Source: Caballeronia terrestris
Lineage (GTDB): Bacteria; Pseudomonadota; Gammaproteobacteria; Burkholderiales; Burkholderiaceae
DNA: 64,000 nucleotides
Direction of reading: 5' to 3'
Assembly (NCBI RefSeq): GCF_001544515.1
Contig: NZ_FCOL02000003.1
Coordinates: forward strand, 62,001 to 126,000
Positions 8,389-16,950 of this stretch are shown here, piece after piece (the first letter of the stretch is position 1; each line of letters starts with the position of its first letter). The translations under genes were made by a program, and so were the position numbers. The notes below the pieces were generated by a model. That model had not been told where the DNA came from, did no database searches, and saw only the letters and a program-made list of their open reading frames with translations.

Positions 8389-11292
8389 TCAGCCGCCACC
8401 TTTCTTCTGCTTCTTCAAACACTCGGCGAGCCGTTGCGCATCGATGCCATAGCGCTTCATCAGTTCCCTCACGCCACGGTCTTCGAGCAGGCATTGAATG
8501 ACGCCGCTACAGCATTTGTCGCCATCGTCGCCGGTACCCGAACGCGGTGGCGGATCGTCGCCGCCCGCCCATACGCCGACCGTGCGCACCTGCTCGCGCA
8601 TGAACGGCACGCCCGCGAAACTCCGGCCACGCGCGACGTAGCGGAACACGTAGACGCCCGCAGCGGGCGCGTCCGTCTGCGCGATGAACGCGCCCGGCCC
8701 GGCATCGGCGAGCTGCACGATACTCATCGCGCCCGCCGGGTCCGTCGCTTCGACGATCACGGAAGCGGGCCGGTCCAGCGGCAAATCAAGCTGTCGCAAC
8801 GTCACGCGATGATCGATGACGGTCGCGGGCACAGGCCGCCGCGCGCTCGCCTCGGCGGTCATCGTGAGCGACGAGCGCGCCTGCACCGTGACGCTGAACG
8901 GCACGCCATGCGACACCACGCGGCTACGATCGACGTCGAGGTCGCGTTGCACGTCGCCGATACCCGGACCTGTGCCGCCACCCAGTTCGAGCCGTGCGTA
9001 CCAGCGCCCGGCGTGCGCCGAATGCGTCGGCCAGATCGCCGGCAGCGAGAGCCGGTACGCATCGAGCCCCGTGCCCGGCACGAACGACGAATCGACGAGC
9101 GACGCCACCGATGCCGGATCGATCAGGTCGCCCATAGGCGTCTCGACGCGAAAGTTCAGCAGGCGCCGCAGCGGCGAAAGCAGGACGACGTCGGTCGACG
9201 TATCGGCCTCGGTGAGATCGAACGGAATGCGCACAACGTCGCGCCCGCTCACATACCCTTCCGGATCGACGACGATCTGGCTGTTCACCACGCCGCTCAA
9301 TATCTGCAGGTAATACTTCGCGACGCGAAACTGCTCGGATGCGCCAAGCGGCCCTGTCAGCATCAGGTAGCCGCCGGTATTGTTCACGAGCTTCGACAGC
9401 GCAACCGGGTTCAATTGCCCGACCGTGCCGAGCCCGATCGCGAACACGCGGTCATCGATTTTCGAGGCGATATCGGCGATGAACTTCGCGGTGTTCTCCT
9501 CGCCATCGGTGAACACGACGACCGCCTTCTTCGCATAGGCCGCCGCGCCCACGAGGCTGTCGTGCGCGAGCTCCACGCCATCACCGATCGACGTGCTGCC
9601 CAGCGGGTTCGTGAGATGGCTCGAAATTGCGCTCTTCGCCTGCACGCGTCCGGTGCCGAAGCCCACCGGCCCCGCCTGCGTTACGGCGAGCCGCAGCGCC
9701 GCGTCCTGGTCGAACGCGACCACGCCGATGCCGTCCGTGTCGCCGAGCAGTTCGACGAAGGTCGGCGCCGCGTCGTGCAGCACGTCGATGCGCTTCTTGC
9801 CCGGAATGCCCGACGGATCGTCCATGCTGCCCGAGCGATCAAGCACGAGCATCGACGCTACATTCGGCTTGACAATCGCATTCGCCGTGATCGGGATGAC
9901 CCACTGCGCGCCCGTCTGCGGGCACGAGACGGTCACGCTGCCTGCCGCGCTCGTACCGGCCGCGCCGGCCTTGTAGCTGACCCAGAGGCGCACTTCGCGA
10001 GTGGTGGCATCGGGCACGGCTGGCAGCGAGAGCAGCCCGCCGAACGGCAGGCCGAGCGTGCCCGGCCCCGACGTGAGAGCCGGACCGGCGGTCACCTGGA
10101 GCGTCAGCGGCTGGCAGCTTTGCGCGGAGAACACGAGGGCGCGAGCGGTTTCGGTTCCCGCCGGAATATCGACGAACGAGAGCCGCGTGTTGAGCGGACC
10201 GACCGCGATGACGCCGCCCGCGCACGGCGCCGCCGCGCAGAAGTCGATGAGCGCCGCCGAGATGTCGTCGATGATCAGCTCCATCTCGCTCCACGCTGGA
10301 TGAAAGCGCGTGCCCCACTCGATCACGAAGCCGTAGGTCTTGGCCTTTGCCGGATTCAGCCAGTGGCGCGCGTAGACGTAGTCGTCGCTGGCACCGGATG
10401 TCGGATAGAGGCCGTACGACGGCTCGGCGGTGTAGCTGCGCCCGCGTACCGCGGTGATCGCCGCCTTCATGCGGTTGGCGAGCGCGGCGGCCACGGCTTC
10501 GTCGTCGCTCGGGATGTATTCGGCGTAGACGTCGTTCCTCACGCCGCGCTTGCCGTCCCATGCGACGTTGCGGAAGTTCATTGCGGGATCGTTCGACTGG
10601 TTCTGGTCGTCGCCCCAGTTATAGAGGATCAGCTCCGAATAGCTGTGGACGTCGATGAACCAGCGCGTGCGCGGCACCGCGTCGACGAGCCATTGCACGT
10701 TGCGCGTCTCGGGCTCGGAGAAGGCGCCCGTGCCATGAAACGTCTCGTCGGCCGGATCGGACGATGCGCCCGGTGACGACGGCGCCATCTTGCTCGCAAA
10801 GTCCCATAGAAAATCATAGTTACGATTGATATCGACACCGATCCGGTTCGGATCGCCGCCGCTCGACGCCGTATTGCGATTCTTGCGCCAGCCGTTGAGG
10901 ATCGCGGCATCGTGCTGCTGGCTGTAGAGACGGCCATCGGGATTCACGAGCGGATAGACGACGAACTCGAGCGTGTTCACCATGCCTTGAACCGTCGCCG
11001 CACTGAAGGTCTTGCCGCCGTACTGCAGGCCCGCGCTGTTCGTGTAGGCCGAGAGCAGGTCCGTCGCGAAGTTGATGAGGATCTCGCAACTGCCCCACTC
11101 TCTCGCATGAACGCCGCCGATCATCATGACGGCGTCGCGTGTGCCGAAGCCGCCGTTCGAGATGCGCAGCGCGTGGCTCGCGCGTCTTTCGATCGACGGA
11201 TTCGGCAACGCGACGAGGCTTGTCAGCGCGGGATACGCCCCCGCGAGATTTGCAATGGCCGATTCGACTTCGACGATGTTGAGATAGCTCAT
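8389..11292 (-). CDS. M14 zinc carboxypeptidase fused to a von Willebrand factor A domain
   Basis: 967 residues. Residues 1-350 form an M14 carboxypeptidase: zinc ligands H62 and E65 (VHAREW) and H216 (DVHSY), substrate-binding N156/R157 (GVDINRNYD) and catalytic E325 (FVIEWG). A beta-sandwich-like linker (360-475) precedes a VWA domain (about 478-660) with an intact MIDAS start D485-x-S487-x-S489 (LDRSGSM) and FTDGEEN. A further Ig-like region and a basic tail with CC and CLKKQKKGGG end the protein. There is no N-terminal signal peptide, so it is cytoplasmic or exported by an unusual route. It overlaps the upstream small gene by ATGA. The fusion of peptidase with a metal-ion-dependent adhesion domain is uncommon. 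Confidence 0.88.
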   Translation of the reverse strand: MSYLNIVEVESAIANLAGAYPALTSLVALPNPSIERRASHALRISNGGFGTRDAVMMIGGVHAREWGSCEILINFATDLLSAYTNSAGLQYGGKTFSAATVQGMVNTLEFVVYPLVNPDGRLYSQQHDAAILNGWRKNRNTASSGGDPNRIGVDINRNYDFLWDFASKMAPSSPGASSDPADETFHGTGAFSEPETRNVQWLVDAVPRTRWFIDVHSYSELILYNWGDDQNQSNDPAMNFRNVAWDGKRGVRNDVYAEYIPSDDEAVAAALANRMKAAITAVRGRSYTAEPSYGLYPTSGASDDYVYARHWLNPAKAKTYGFVIEWGTRFHPAWSEMELIIDDISAALIDFCAAAPCAGGVIAVGPLNTRLSFVDIPAGTETARALVFSAQSCQPLTLQVTAGPALTSGPGTLGLPFGGLLSLPAVPDATTREVRLWVSYKAGAAGTSAAGSVTVSCPQTGAQWVIPITANAIVKPNVASMLVLDRSGSMDDPSGIPGKKRIDVLHDAAPTFVELLGDTDGIGVVAFDQDAALRLAVTQAGPVGFGTGRVQAKSAISSHLTNPLGSTSIGDGVELAHDSLVGAAAYAKKAVVVFTDGEENTAKFIADIASKIDDRVFAIGLGTVGQLNPVALSKLVNNTGGYLMLTGPLGASEQFRVAKYYLQILSGVVNSQIVVDPEGYVSGRDVVRIPFDLTEADTSTDVVLLSPLRRLLNFRVETPMGDLIDPASVASLVDSSFVPGTGLDAYRLSLPAIWPTHSAHAGRWYARLELGGGTGPGIGDVQRDLDVDRSRVVSHGVPFSVTVQARSSLTMTAEASARRPVPATVIDHRVTLRQLDLPLDRPASVIVEATDPAGAMSIVQLADAGPGAFIAQTDAPAAGVYVFRYVARGRSFAGVPFMREQVRTVGVWAGGDDPPPRSGTGDDGDKCCSGVIQCLLEDRGVRELMKRYGIDAQRLAECLKKQKKGGG

Positions 11293-11708
11293 GATGGCTT
11301 CCTCAACAGCACGCCGCGGCCTGTCGGCAGCACGGCCGGGTCTTCGAAGCGATTGCCGCTGCCGACTTGAGGCGGGCCTTCGTCGGCCATGTCCGAAGCG
11401 TCCGCGACGATCTCCAGCCGCACCGCATCGTTGCGCTGCGCCGCCTTCGCGACGCTGTCTTTCATCAGCACGTGCGCGGTGGCGATGCCTTCCTTGTTCA
11501 CGCGCGGACCGGCGCAGGCGAACTCCATCGGCGTGGAATCGATGAAGCGTTTAAGTTCATCCGCGTTGGCCGAGATGAGGCGCACTTGCACCATTGGATC
11601 GTCGGGCTGAGGAATCTGCGTGTCTTCCTTCGCGTCAGCCTTCTTGCGAGACGCCTTGCGGGTTGCGGGGGCGCCGGTTTTCTTCCCCGGGTTCGATTTG
11701 CTGACCAT
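11289..11708 (-). CDS. Small basic protein, possible stand-alone propeptide/inhibitor of the carboxypeptidase
   Basis: 139 residues from the ATG at 11708, which has a GGAGGT ribosome site; the frame is open further upstream to 11876 but lacks support there. A Lys/Ala-rich disordered N-terminus (1-40) is followed by a compact segment, about 45-115, of strand-helix-strand-strand-helix-strand pattern: VQVRLISANADELKRFI, then the EGIATAHVLM strand and VRLEIVAD. This pattern resembles the propeptide-like domains found N-terminal to M14 enzymes (inference from pattern only). It ends ATGA on the carboxypeptidase start, so the two are translationally coupled. It could alternatively be a chaperone or an unrelated partner. 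Confidence 0.7.
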   Translation of the reverse strand: MVSKSNPGKKTGAPATRKASRKKADAKEDTQIPQPDDPMVQVRLISANADELKRFIDSTPMEFACAGPRVNKEGIATAHVLMKDSVAKAAQRNDAVRLEIVADASDMADEGPPQVGSGNRFEDPAVLPTGRGVLLRKPS

Positions 11709-12109
11709 GCCGACCTCCGATCGTCGTGAGACGCAGGCGCGGCGGATGTCGTTCGGATGAGCGGCGGCCGTCGATAACGGCGTTGCGGGCCTGCGGCGCG
11801 GACGGCAGCTCATAGCGGCAACGTCCGTGCTGAAAGAAAGCTTAGGTGATCCTTTAGCCACCCGAAAGGTTCGCATCTAGGCGATAGCAGACGTTTTGCA
11901 CGTGGCTGTGAGCGGCAGATGACTGTTGGGAAACCCACAGTCCGGCGCAGAAGAACTTGCCGCCACGCTAATGCCCACTATCTTTAAGCTTACGCGGCGC
12001 GACTCGCCGCAAGCGCATTCGATGCACGCGATACGAGTGTGCGCATGCTGCCCGGCACCCAAGCCGCAACGACACCTGCGCCGACCCGCAACCCAAGCGG
12101 AGTACCACG
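11709..12109. other. Divergent promoter region of the protease locus
   Basis: This 400-bp gap separates the minus-strand carboxypeptidase operon from the plus-strand metzincin gene. A small hairpin, GACTG(T)TGGG-aaa-CCCACAGTC, lies at 11921-11942. A weak promoter-like pair TTGCCG and TATCTT, about 16 bp apart, lies near 11958-11985 facing the metzincin. No RNA gene or conserved protein is recognised. Confidence 0.35.
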
Positions 12110-14299
12110 ATGGCCGCCTTGTTTCCCCCACTTCCCGACTACATCCCGCCCTCCGAAGAAGCCGACGCCGCCGGCGATCTGCGCATCACGATTCCGCCCG
12201 GCATATCGACGGGCATCACCCCCGGCGGCGGGCTGCAGCCACCGTTACTGCAATTCCGCACGATCCGCTGCGGCTGCTGGCTCCTGAACTACAGCCCGGC
12301 GGGCGCGCCGCTCGTCGTGTACGACGGCACGTTGCGCGTCGAATGCCACAGCGCCGGGCGTACCGCGAGCGGCGATCTCTATCAGCGGCCGGTGCGCATT
12401 TTGACCGTGCCGCCGCTCTTTCCCGTGCCGCCGCTCGTCCCCGTGCCGATCCCGCCTCTCCCGCCTGGCCCTCCGGGACTACGCGATGCGGCATCGCCGC
12501 AGAACCTCGCCGGTGTGCGGCCGTTCCTCTTTGGCGGACCGAACCCGGCCAACGGCATCCCGATCCTGCGGCGCTCGCGCTATCGCTACTACGTGCGCGT
12601 CACGACGCTGCCCGAGTTCTTTTATCGCGGCACGGGCTTCACGCTCGGCTTCGAGTTGTGGCGCTTCACCGCGCCCAATAGCTGGGCGCTCGAATCGACG
12701 CTGAGCGCGCGAATGATCCGCATGGCCGCGCCGAGCGGCTACCCGTCGCCGTCGGACTATGCGGAAGGCGACGTGAAGAACGCATTCGGCGTCGTGACCG
12801 GGCGTCTCACGATGGGCTGGCTCACGCCGTACTACCGCCGATGCACGGTGGAAATCGATACCGTGAGCGGCTCCGAGCAGCCGACCACCGACGGCGCGAG
12901 CCGCACCTGGCAGACCGTGATGGACGAGCTCGGCTGGCAAGTCGACGTGAAGCTGAGCGACACGAACGTCGCCGAGCCGAGCGGCGATTCCTGGTCCGAT
13001 GCGGAGATGCACGCGGCGATGCTCGCGCGCCGTGACGCCACGAGCCTCGACAGCGAATGGCGCTATCACGTGCTCGCGGTGAAGAACATTGACTCGACGC
13101 CGCGCGGCATCATGTACGACGCAGCCGGCACCGACTCGAACAACGTGCCGCGCGAGGGCATCGGTATCGCGTCGCACTGGACGATCGATCCGAGCTGGGG
13201 CACCGTCGGCGGCCAGCGATTCGGCACGGCCGCCGCGCCCTACTTCCGCACCGCGGTCCACGAGATCGGGCACGCGATGGGGCTCGTCCACAACTTCGCC
13301 GACCACGGCTTCATGTGCACGAGCGACGTGATCGCGGCAGCCGGCACGCCGTCCAGTCCGTTTCCGGCGAATATCCAGTGGTCGTATCACACGGACAACC
13401 TGAAGCAGTTACGGCACTATCCCGATCCCTTCGTGCGTCCCGGCGCGGTCGCATTCGGCGGCGCATCGACCACCGCGCCCACGATTACGCCGACCGATCT
13501 CGAAGTCGAGGTCGAGGGCCTCGCGCTCGTCGTCACGCCACTGCTCGGCGAGGTGCCGATCGGCGCGCCCGTGCGCGTGGGCATCGAACTCGTGAACCGC
13601 GGCGCGCAGCCAATGCGCGTGCCCGCCGATCTCACGCTCAAGGGCGAATTCGTGAGCGGCGAAGTCGTCGATCCGACGGGCAGCATGCGCTCGTTCCGCA
13701 CGGTGGTGCATTGCATCGAGGACCACGCGTTCAGGGTGCTGCAGCCGGGCGAGTCGATGGAGGAATCGATGACGCTGATGCGCGGTGCAGAAGGCGCGCT
13801 CTTCGCCGTGCCGGGCGTGCACGCGGTCCGCGTCGAGGTACATTGGGACACCGAGGAGATGATCGCGCACGTCGAGGGCCGCGCGACCGTCATGGTGACA
13901 GGCGCCGCCGACGCGAACCACGCCGCCGCAGCGCACGCCGTGCTCGCCACGCCCGATGCGCATCTGGTGCTCGCCCTCGGTGGCGATCATCTGACGGACG
14001 GCATCGCGGCGATCCAGACCGCGCTCGCGTGCCCGGTGCTGCGGCCGCATTTCGCGGCGGTCGAGGCGAAGCGCGTCGGGCGGCGCTTCGGCCGTCGCAA
14101 GCCGGATGTGAAGGCAGTGGCCGCCCTGATCGACGACGACAGCGTGATGAGCGGCGTCGAACTCGGCAAGCTCGCGGCGATCATGCACAGCGACGCGAAG
14201 GGCGGCGGGGCCGCAAAGGGTTTCGCCAAGATGCTCAAGTCAAAAGCGAAAGGCATGAGCCTGTCAGGCGCGGCGAAGAAGGAAGTCGATGCGCTCTGA
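12110..14299 (+). CDS. Metzincin-type zinc metalloprotease with large accessory C-terminus
   Basis: 729 residues. The catalytic signature HEIGHAMGLVH gives zinc ligands H384, H388 and H394 with catalytic E385, and a downstream Met in HGFMCTS may form the Met-turn; this is a matrixin-like metzincin. The N-terminus is Pro-rich, with about 370 residues before the active site, and no Sec signal is visible. After the protease a beta-sandwich-like region (about 460-600, EVEVEGLALVVTPLLGEVP) and a basic, Gly/Lys-rich tail follow. It is divergent from the carboxypeptidase-VWA operon, and both proteins share signal-less, tail-bearing architecture, which suggests one functional system. Substrate and export route are unknown. 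Confidence 0.85.
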   Translation: MAALFPPLPDYIPPSEEADAAGDLRITIPPGISTGITPGGGLQPPLLQFRTIRCGCWLLNYSPAGAPLVVYDGTLRVECHSAGRTASGDLYQRPVRILTVPPLFPVPPLVPVPIPPLPPGPPGLRDAASPQNLAGVRPFLFGGPNPANGIPILRRSRYRYYVRVTTLPEFFYRGTGFTLGFELWRFTAPNSWALESTLSARMIRMAAPSGYPSPSDYAEGDVKNAFGVVTGRLTMGWLTPYYRRCTVEIDTVSGSEQPTTDGASRTWQTVMDELGWQVDVKLSDTNVAEPSGDSWSDAEMHAAMLARRDATSLDSEWRYHVLAVKNIDSTPRGIMYDAAGTDSNNVPREGIGIASHWTIDPSWGTVGGQRFGTAAAPYFRTAVHEIGHAMGLVHNFADHGFMCTSDVIAAAGTPSSPFPANIQWSYHTDNLKQLRHYPDPFVRPGAVAFGGASTTAPTITPTDLEVEVEGLALVVTPLLGEVPIGAPVRVGIELVNRGAQPMRVPADLTLKGEFVSGEVVDPTGSMRSFRTVVHCIEDHAFRVLQPGESMEESMTLMRGAEGALFAVPGVHAVRVEVHWDTEEMIAHVEGRATVMVTGAADANHAAAAHAVLATPDAHLVLALGGDHLTDGIAAIQTALACPVLRPHFAAVEAKRVGRRFGRRKPDVKAVAALIDDDSVMSGVELGKLAAIMHSDAKGGGAAKGFAKMLKSKAKGMSLSGAAKKEVDAL

Positions 14300-14663
14300 G
14301 CGCCTGGCGCCGCGTCTGCGAGCGTTTGCACTGGTCGCGGCGCTGATTTTCATGGGAGCGGCAATGGCAACTGCCGATGCGGGACTCGTGGGCGTGTGGC
14401 AGATGGCGCGCAAGGATGATTGCGCGGTCCATCACGCCGCGCGCCTGCGCATCGAACCGAACGGATTGTACTTCGGCGAAGCGGAGCCGCCGGGCGCCTT
14501 CACGTGGTGGGACGGCGGCACGTGGCGCGTGCCGTCGCCCGGCCATCTCGCGCTGTCGATCGCGAACGATGCGGTCGTCGATTATGGCTACGCGCTCGAT
14601 GGCGACAACCTCGTCATCACCGATGCGTCAGGCTGCAACGTCGTCTATCGGCGCGTGCCTTGA
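14289..14663 (+). CDS. Small secreted protein of unknown function
   Basis: 124 residues. An N-terminal basic then hydrophobic stretch (residues 10-30, AFALVAALIFMGAAMA) looks like a Sec signal peptide. The mature part has a short beta-rich pattern (GLVGVWQMARKDDCAVH, TWWDGGTWRV, GYALDGDNLVITDASGC) with two Cys that could pair in the periplasm; such small barrels resemble lipocalin-like folds, but the family is not recognised. It starts 11 bp inside the 3' end of the metzincin gene and is surely cotranscribed, so it may inhibit, anchor or assist that protease. It converges on the LysR gene. Confidence 0.7.
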   Translation: MRSERLAPRLRAFALVAALIFMGAAMATADAGLVGVWQMARKDDCAVHHAARLRIEPNGLYFGEAEPPGAFTWWDGGTWRVPSPGHLALSIANDAVVDYGYALDGDNLVITDASGCNVVYRRVP

Positions 14664-14671
14664 GCCACGCC

Positions 14672-15589
14672 TCAGCCGACGATCTCCTGCATCAGCAGGC
14701 GCGCGCCGGGTGATAGCGGCGCATCGCGGCGCGTCACGAGTTCATACGGCTCGCTGCGCGACGACAGTTGCAGCGGCAACGTGCACGCGACCCCGTGCTC
14801 GGTGCAAAACCGCGCGACATCGATCGATACCAGCGCCACCAGCGCCACGTTCTTCTGCAAGAGCGAAAGCGTCGCGAACGCGGAAGTCGTCTCCAGCAAG
14901 TGCGCGGGAAAGCGCAGTTGCGCGTCGTGGAATTCGCGTTCGAGCAGCACACGCATCGGCATGTTCGCGCGATAGACGACCCAGCGGTACTCAGCGAGAT
15001 CCTTGAGCGAAAGGCGCCGGCGCTTCGCCAGCGGATGCCCCGTATTCGCGATGACCGCGAGCGTTTCCTCCTGCACGAAGGCGCTGTCGTAGAGATACGG
15101 CGTCTGGCTCACGCTCGTGCGGCAGATGGCGAGATCGAGCCGTCCCGCATCGATCAGGCCGAGCAGCGTGGCGCTCGTATCCTCGACGATCTCCACCGAC
15201 ATCTCCGGCTGCTGCGCCGTCACGGCCGTGATCGCATCCGTGAGCAGCGGCACCGCGCCCATGATCACGCCGACCGACACGCGCCCCCCGAAACCCCGCA
15301 TGATGCCGACGATCTCCTCGCGCAGATGCGCGAGGTCGGTCTGGATCAGGCGCGCGTAGCGGATCACGCAATGTCCCGCCGCATTGGGTTCGAGCCCGCG
15401 ATTCGTGCGCACGAATAGCGGCGTGCCGAAGGTGGTTTCGATCTCGTGCAGCGCCTTGCTCGCGCCGGGCTGCGTGAGCGCGAGCTGCTTCGCGGCGCCG
15501 AGGAGGGTGCCATGCTCGCCGAGCGCGATCAGGAGGCGCAACTGCTTGACGTGCAGGCGGGAGATGATCGAATTGAGCGTAGGCGTCAT
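14672..15589 (-). CDS. LysR family regulator of the divergent dehydrogenase operon
   Basis: 305 residues: an N-terminal winged HTH (about 10-70; LRLLIALGEHGTLLGAAKQ, LTQPGASKALHEIE) and a LysR substrate-binding domain of two alpha/beta lobes (95-305). Divergent from the alcohol-dehydrogenase operon with a 157-bp shared upstream region, the classical arrangement for a LysR activator and its target. The inducer is unknown, presumably a substrate or intermediate of that operon. Confidence 0.88.
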   Translation of the reverse strand: MTPTLNSIISRLHVKQLRLLIALGEHGTLLGAAKQLALTQPGASKALHEIETTFGTPLFVRTNRGLEPNAAGHCVIRYARLIQTDLAHLREEIVGIMRGFGGRVSVGVIMGAVPLLTDAITAVTAQQPEMSVEIVEDTSATLLGLIDAGRLDLAICRTSVSQTPYLYDSAFVQEETLAVIANTGHPLAKRRRLSLKDLAEYRWVVYRANMPMRVLLEREFHDAQLRFPAHLLETTSAFATLSLLQKNVALVALVSIDVARFCTEHGVACTLPLQLSSRSEPYELVTRRDAPLSPGARLLMQEIVG

Positions 15590-15746
15590 TCTTGAATCAG
15601 AGTTGAGAGAAAGTTATAGCGCTATCAAATGTTGTCAGTATCGCTCAGACGGGACGCTCCCTATACTTGGGCACAAGCATTTCATAACAGGCCGCTGCAG
15701 TGGCGAGCCGACAGCATAGCCCTCCTATAACTTTCCGTCATCGATC
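15590..15746. promoter_or_regulatory. LysR/dehydrogenase-operon divergent promoter region with 10-bp palindrome
   Basis: A perfect palindrome ATAGCGCTAT lies at 15616-15625, inside a longer TTATAGCGCTATCAA sequence 27 bp from the LysR start. Such symmetrical sites between a LysR gene and its target are typical regulator recognition sites (inference). A TATACT sequence at 15662-15667 could be a -10 element for the operon, but no -35 at normal spacing was found. Confidence 0.45.
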
Positions 15747-16886
15747 ATGTCCCTCATCAACTACATTACGCAAATCCAGTTCGAGTGCGGCGCCATCCGG
15801 CTGCTGGCCGGCGAATGCGAGCGCATCGGCATCCGCCGGCCGCTGATCGTGACCGATGCGGGCATCCGCGCGGCCGGCATCCTCGACAAGGTCATCGCGA
15901 CGCTCGCAAGCCCTGCGCCCGTGCCCGTCTTCGACCGCACGCCGCCGAATCCGAACGAGAGCGTCGTGCGCGATGCCGTCGCGATGTATCGGTCGCACAA
16001 ATGCGACGGCGTGATCGCGGTGGGCGGCGGCTCGTCGATCGACCTCGCGAAAGGCGTCGCCGTGTGCGCCACGCACGACGGCCCGCTGCAAAGCTTCGCG
16101 GTGATCGAAGGCGGCGCGGCGCGCATCACATCGGCGACGGCACCCGTCATCGCGATTCCGACCACCGCCGGCACCGGCAGCGAAGTGGGCCGGGGCGCGA
16201 TCCTGATTCTCGACGACGGCCGCAAAGTCGGCGTGATCTCGCCGTTCGTCGTGCCGCGCGTCGCGATCTGCGACCCGGATCTCACGCTCGGCCTGCCGCC
16301 GCTCATGACGGCCGCGACCGGCATGGACGCGATCGCGCATTGCCTCGAAACCTTCATGGCGCCCGCTTTCAACCCGCCCGCCGACGGCATCGCGCTCGAC
16401 GGTCTCTGGCGCGCGTGGCGGCACATCGAGCGCGCGACGCGCGACGGCGCCGACCGCACCGCGCGCCTGAACATGATGAGCGCGTCGATGCAGGGTGCAC
16501 TCGCGTTCCAGAAGGGCCTCGGCTGCGTGCATAGCCTGAGCCATTCGCTCGGCGGCATCGATCCGCGCCTGCATCACGGCACGCTCAACGCGATCTTCCT
16601 TCCGGCCGTGATCGCGTTCAACCGCGCGTCGCCGTCGATGCAGGACGAAAGCAAGCTCGACCGCATCGCTCAGGCGATGGGCCTCGCTTCCGCCGATGAA
16701 GTCGGCCCCGCGATCCGCGCGATGACGGCCACGCTCGGCCTGCCGCGCGGCCTCGGCGAACTCGGCGTGACGCGCGAGTTGTTCCCGCGCATCGTCGCGG
16801 GCGCGCTGAAGGATCACAGCCACAAGACGAACCCGCACGAAGCCTCGCCCGACGACTATCTGGCGATGCTCGAAGCGTCGATGTAA
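15747..16886 (+). CDS. Iron-containing (group III) alcohol dehydrogenase
   Basis: 379 residues. NAD-binding GGGSSIDLAKG near residue 93, TTAGTGSEVGRGAIL near 142, and metal-site histidines in GMDAIAHCLE, CVHSLSHSLGG and HHGTLNA identify an iron-type alcohol dehydrogenase. Catalyses NAD(P)-linked oxidation of an alcohol or 4-hydroxy acid to the aldehyde in the cytoplasm. First gene of an operon with an MFS carrier, FMN oxidase, SDR and aldehyde dehydrogenase. With the terminal aldehyde dehydrogenase resembling succinate-semialdehyde enzymes, a hydroxy-acid substrate such as 4-hydroxybutyrate is possible but unproven. Confidence 0.88.
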   Translation: MSLINYITQIQFECGAIRLLAGECERIGIRRPLIVTDAGIRAAGILDKVIATLASPAPVPVFDRTPPNPNESVVRDAVAMYRSHKCDGVIAVGGGSSIDLAKGVAVCATHDGPLQSFAVIEGGAARITSATAPVIAIPTTAGTGSEVGRGAILILDDGRKVGVISPFVVPRVAICDPDLTLGLPPLMTAATGMDAIAHCLETFMAPAFNPPADGIALDGLWRAWRHIERATRDGADRTARLNMMSASMQGALAFQKGLGCVHSLSHSLGGIDPRLHHGTLNAIFLPAVIAFNRASPSMQDESKLDRIAQAMGLASADEVGPAIRAMTATLGLPRGLGELGVTRELFPRIVAGALKDHSHKTNPHEASPDDYLAMLEASM

Positions 16887-16950
16887 TGCGCAACACCGTA
16901 CGCGCACGCAGCACATATCGCGCGGCGAAAAAAACATATCGGAGACAGCA

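Noticed and set aside
8434..10776. Long plus-strand open frame opposite the carboxypeptidase-VWA gene
   Set aside because: Arg-rich product without motifs; the minus-strand gene has intact M14 and VWA motifs.
11709..11876. Longer start for the small carboxypeptidase-coupled gene
   Set aside because: The upstream frame is Arg/Ser-rich with no ribosome site, while ATG 11708 has GGAGGT.
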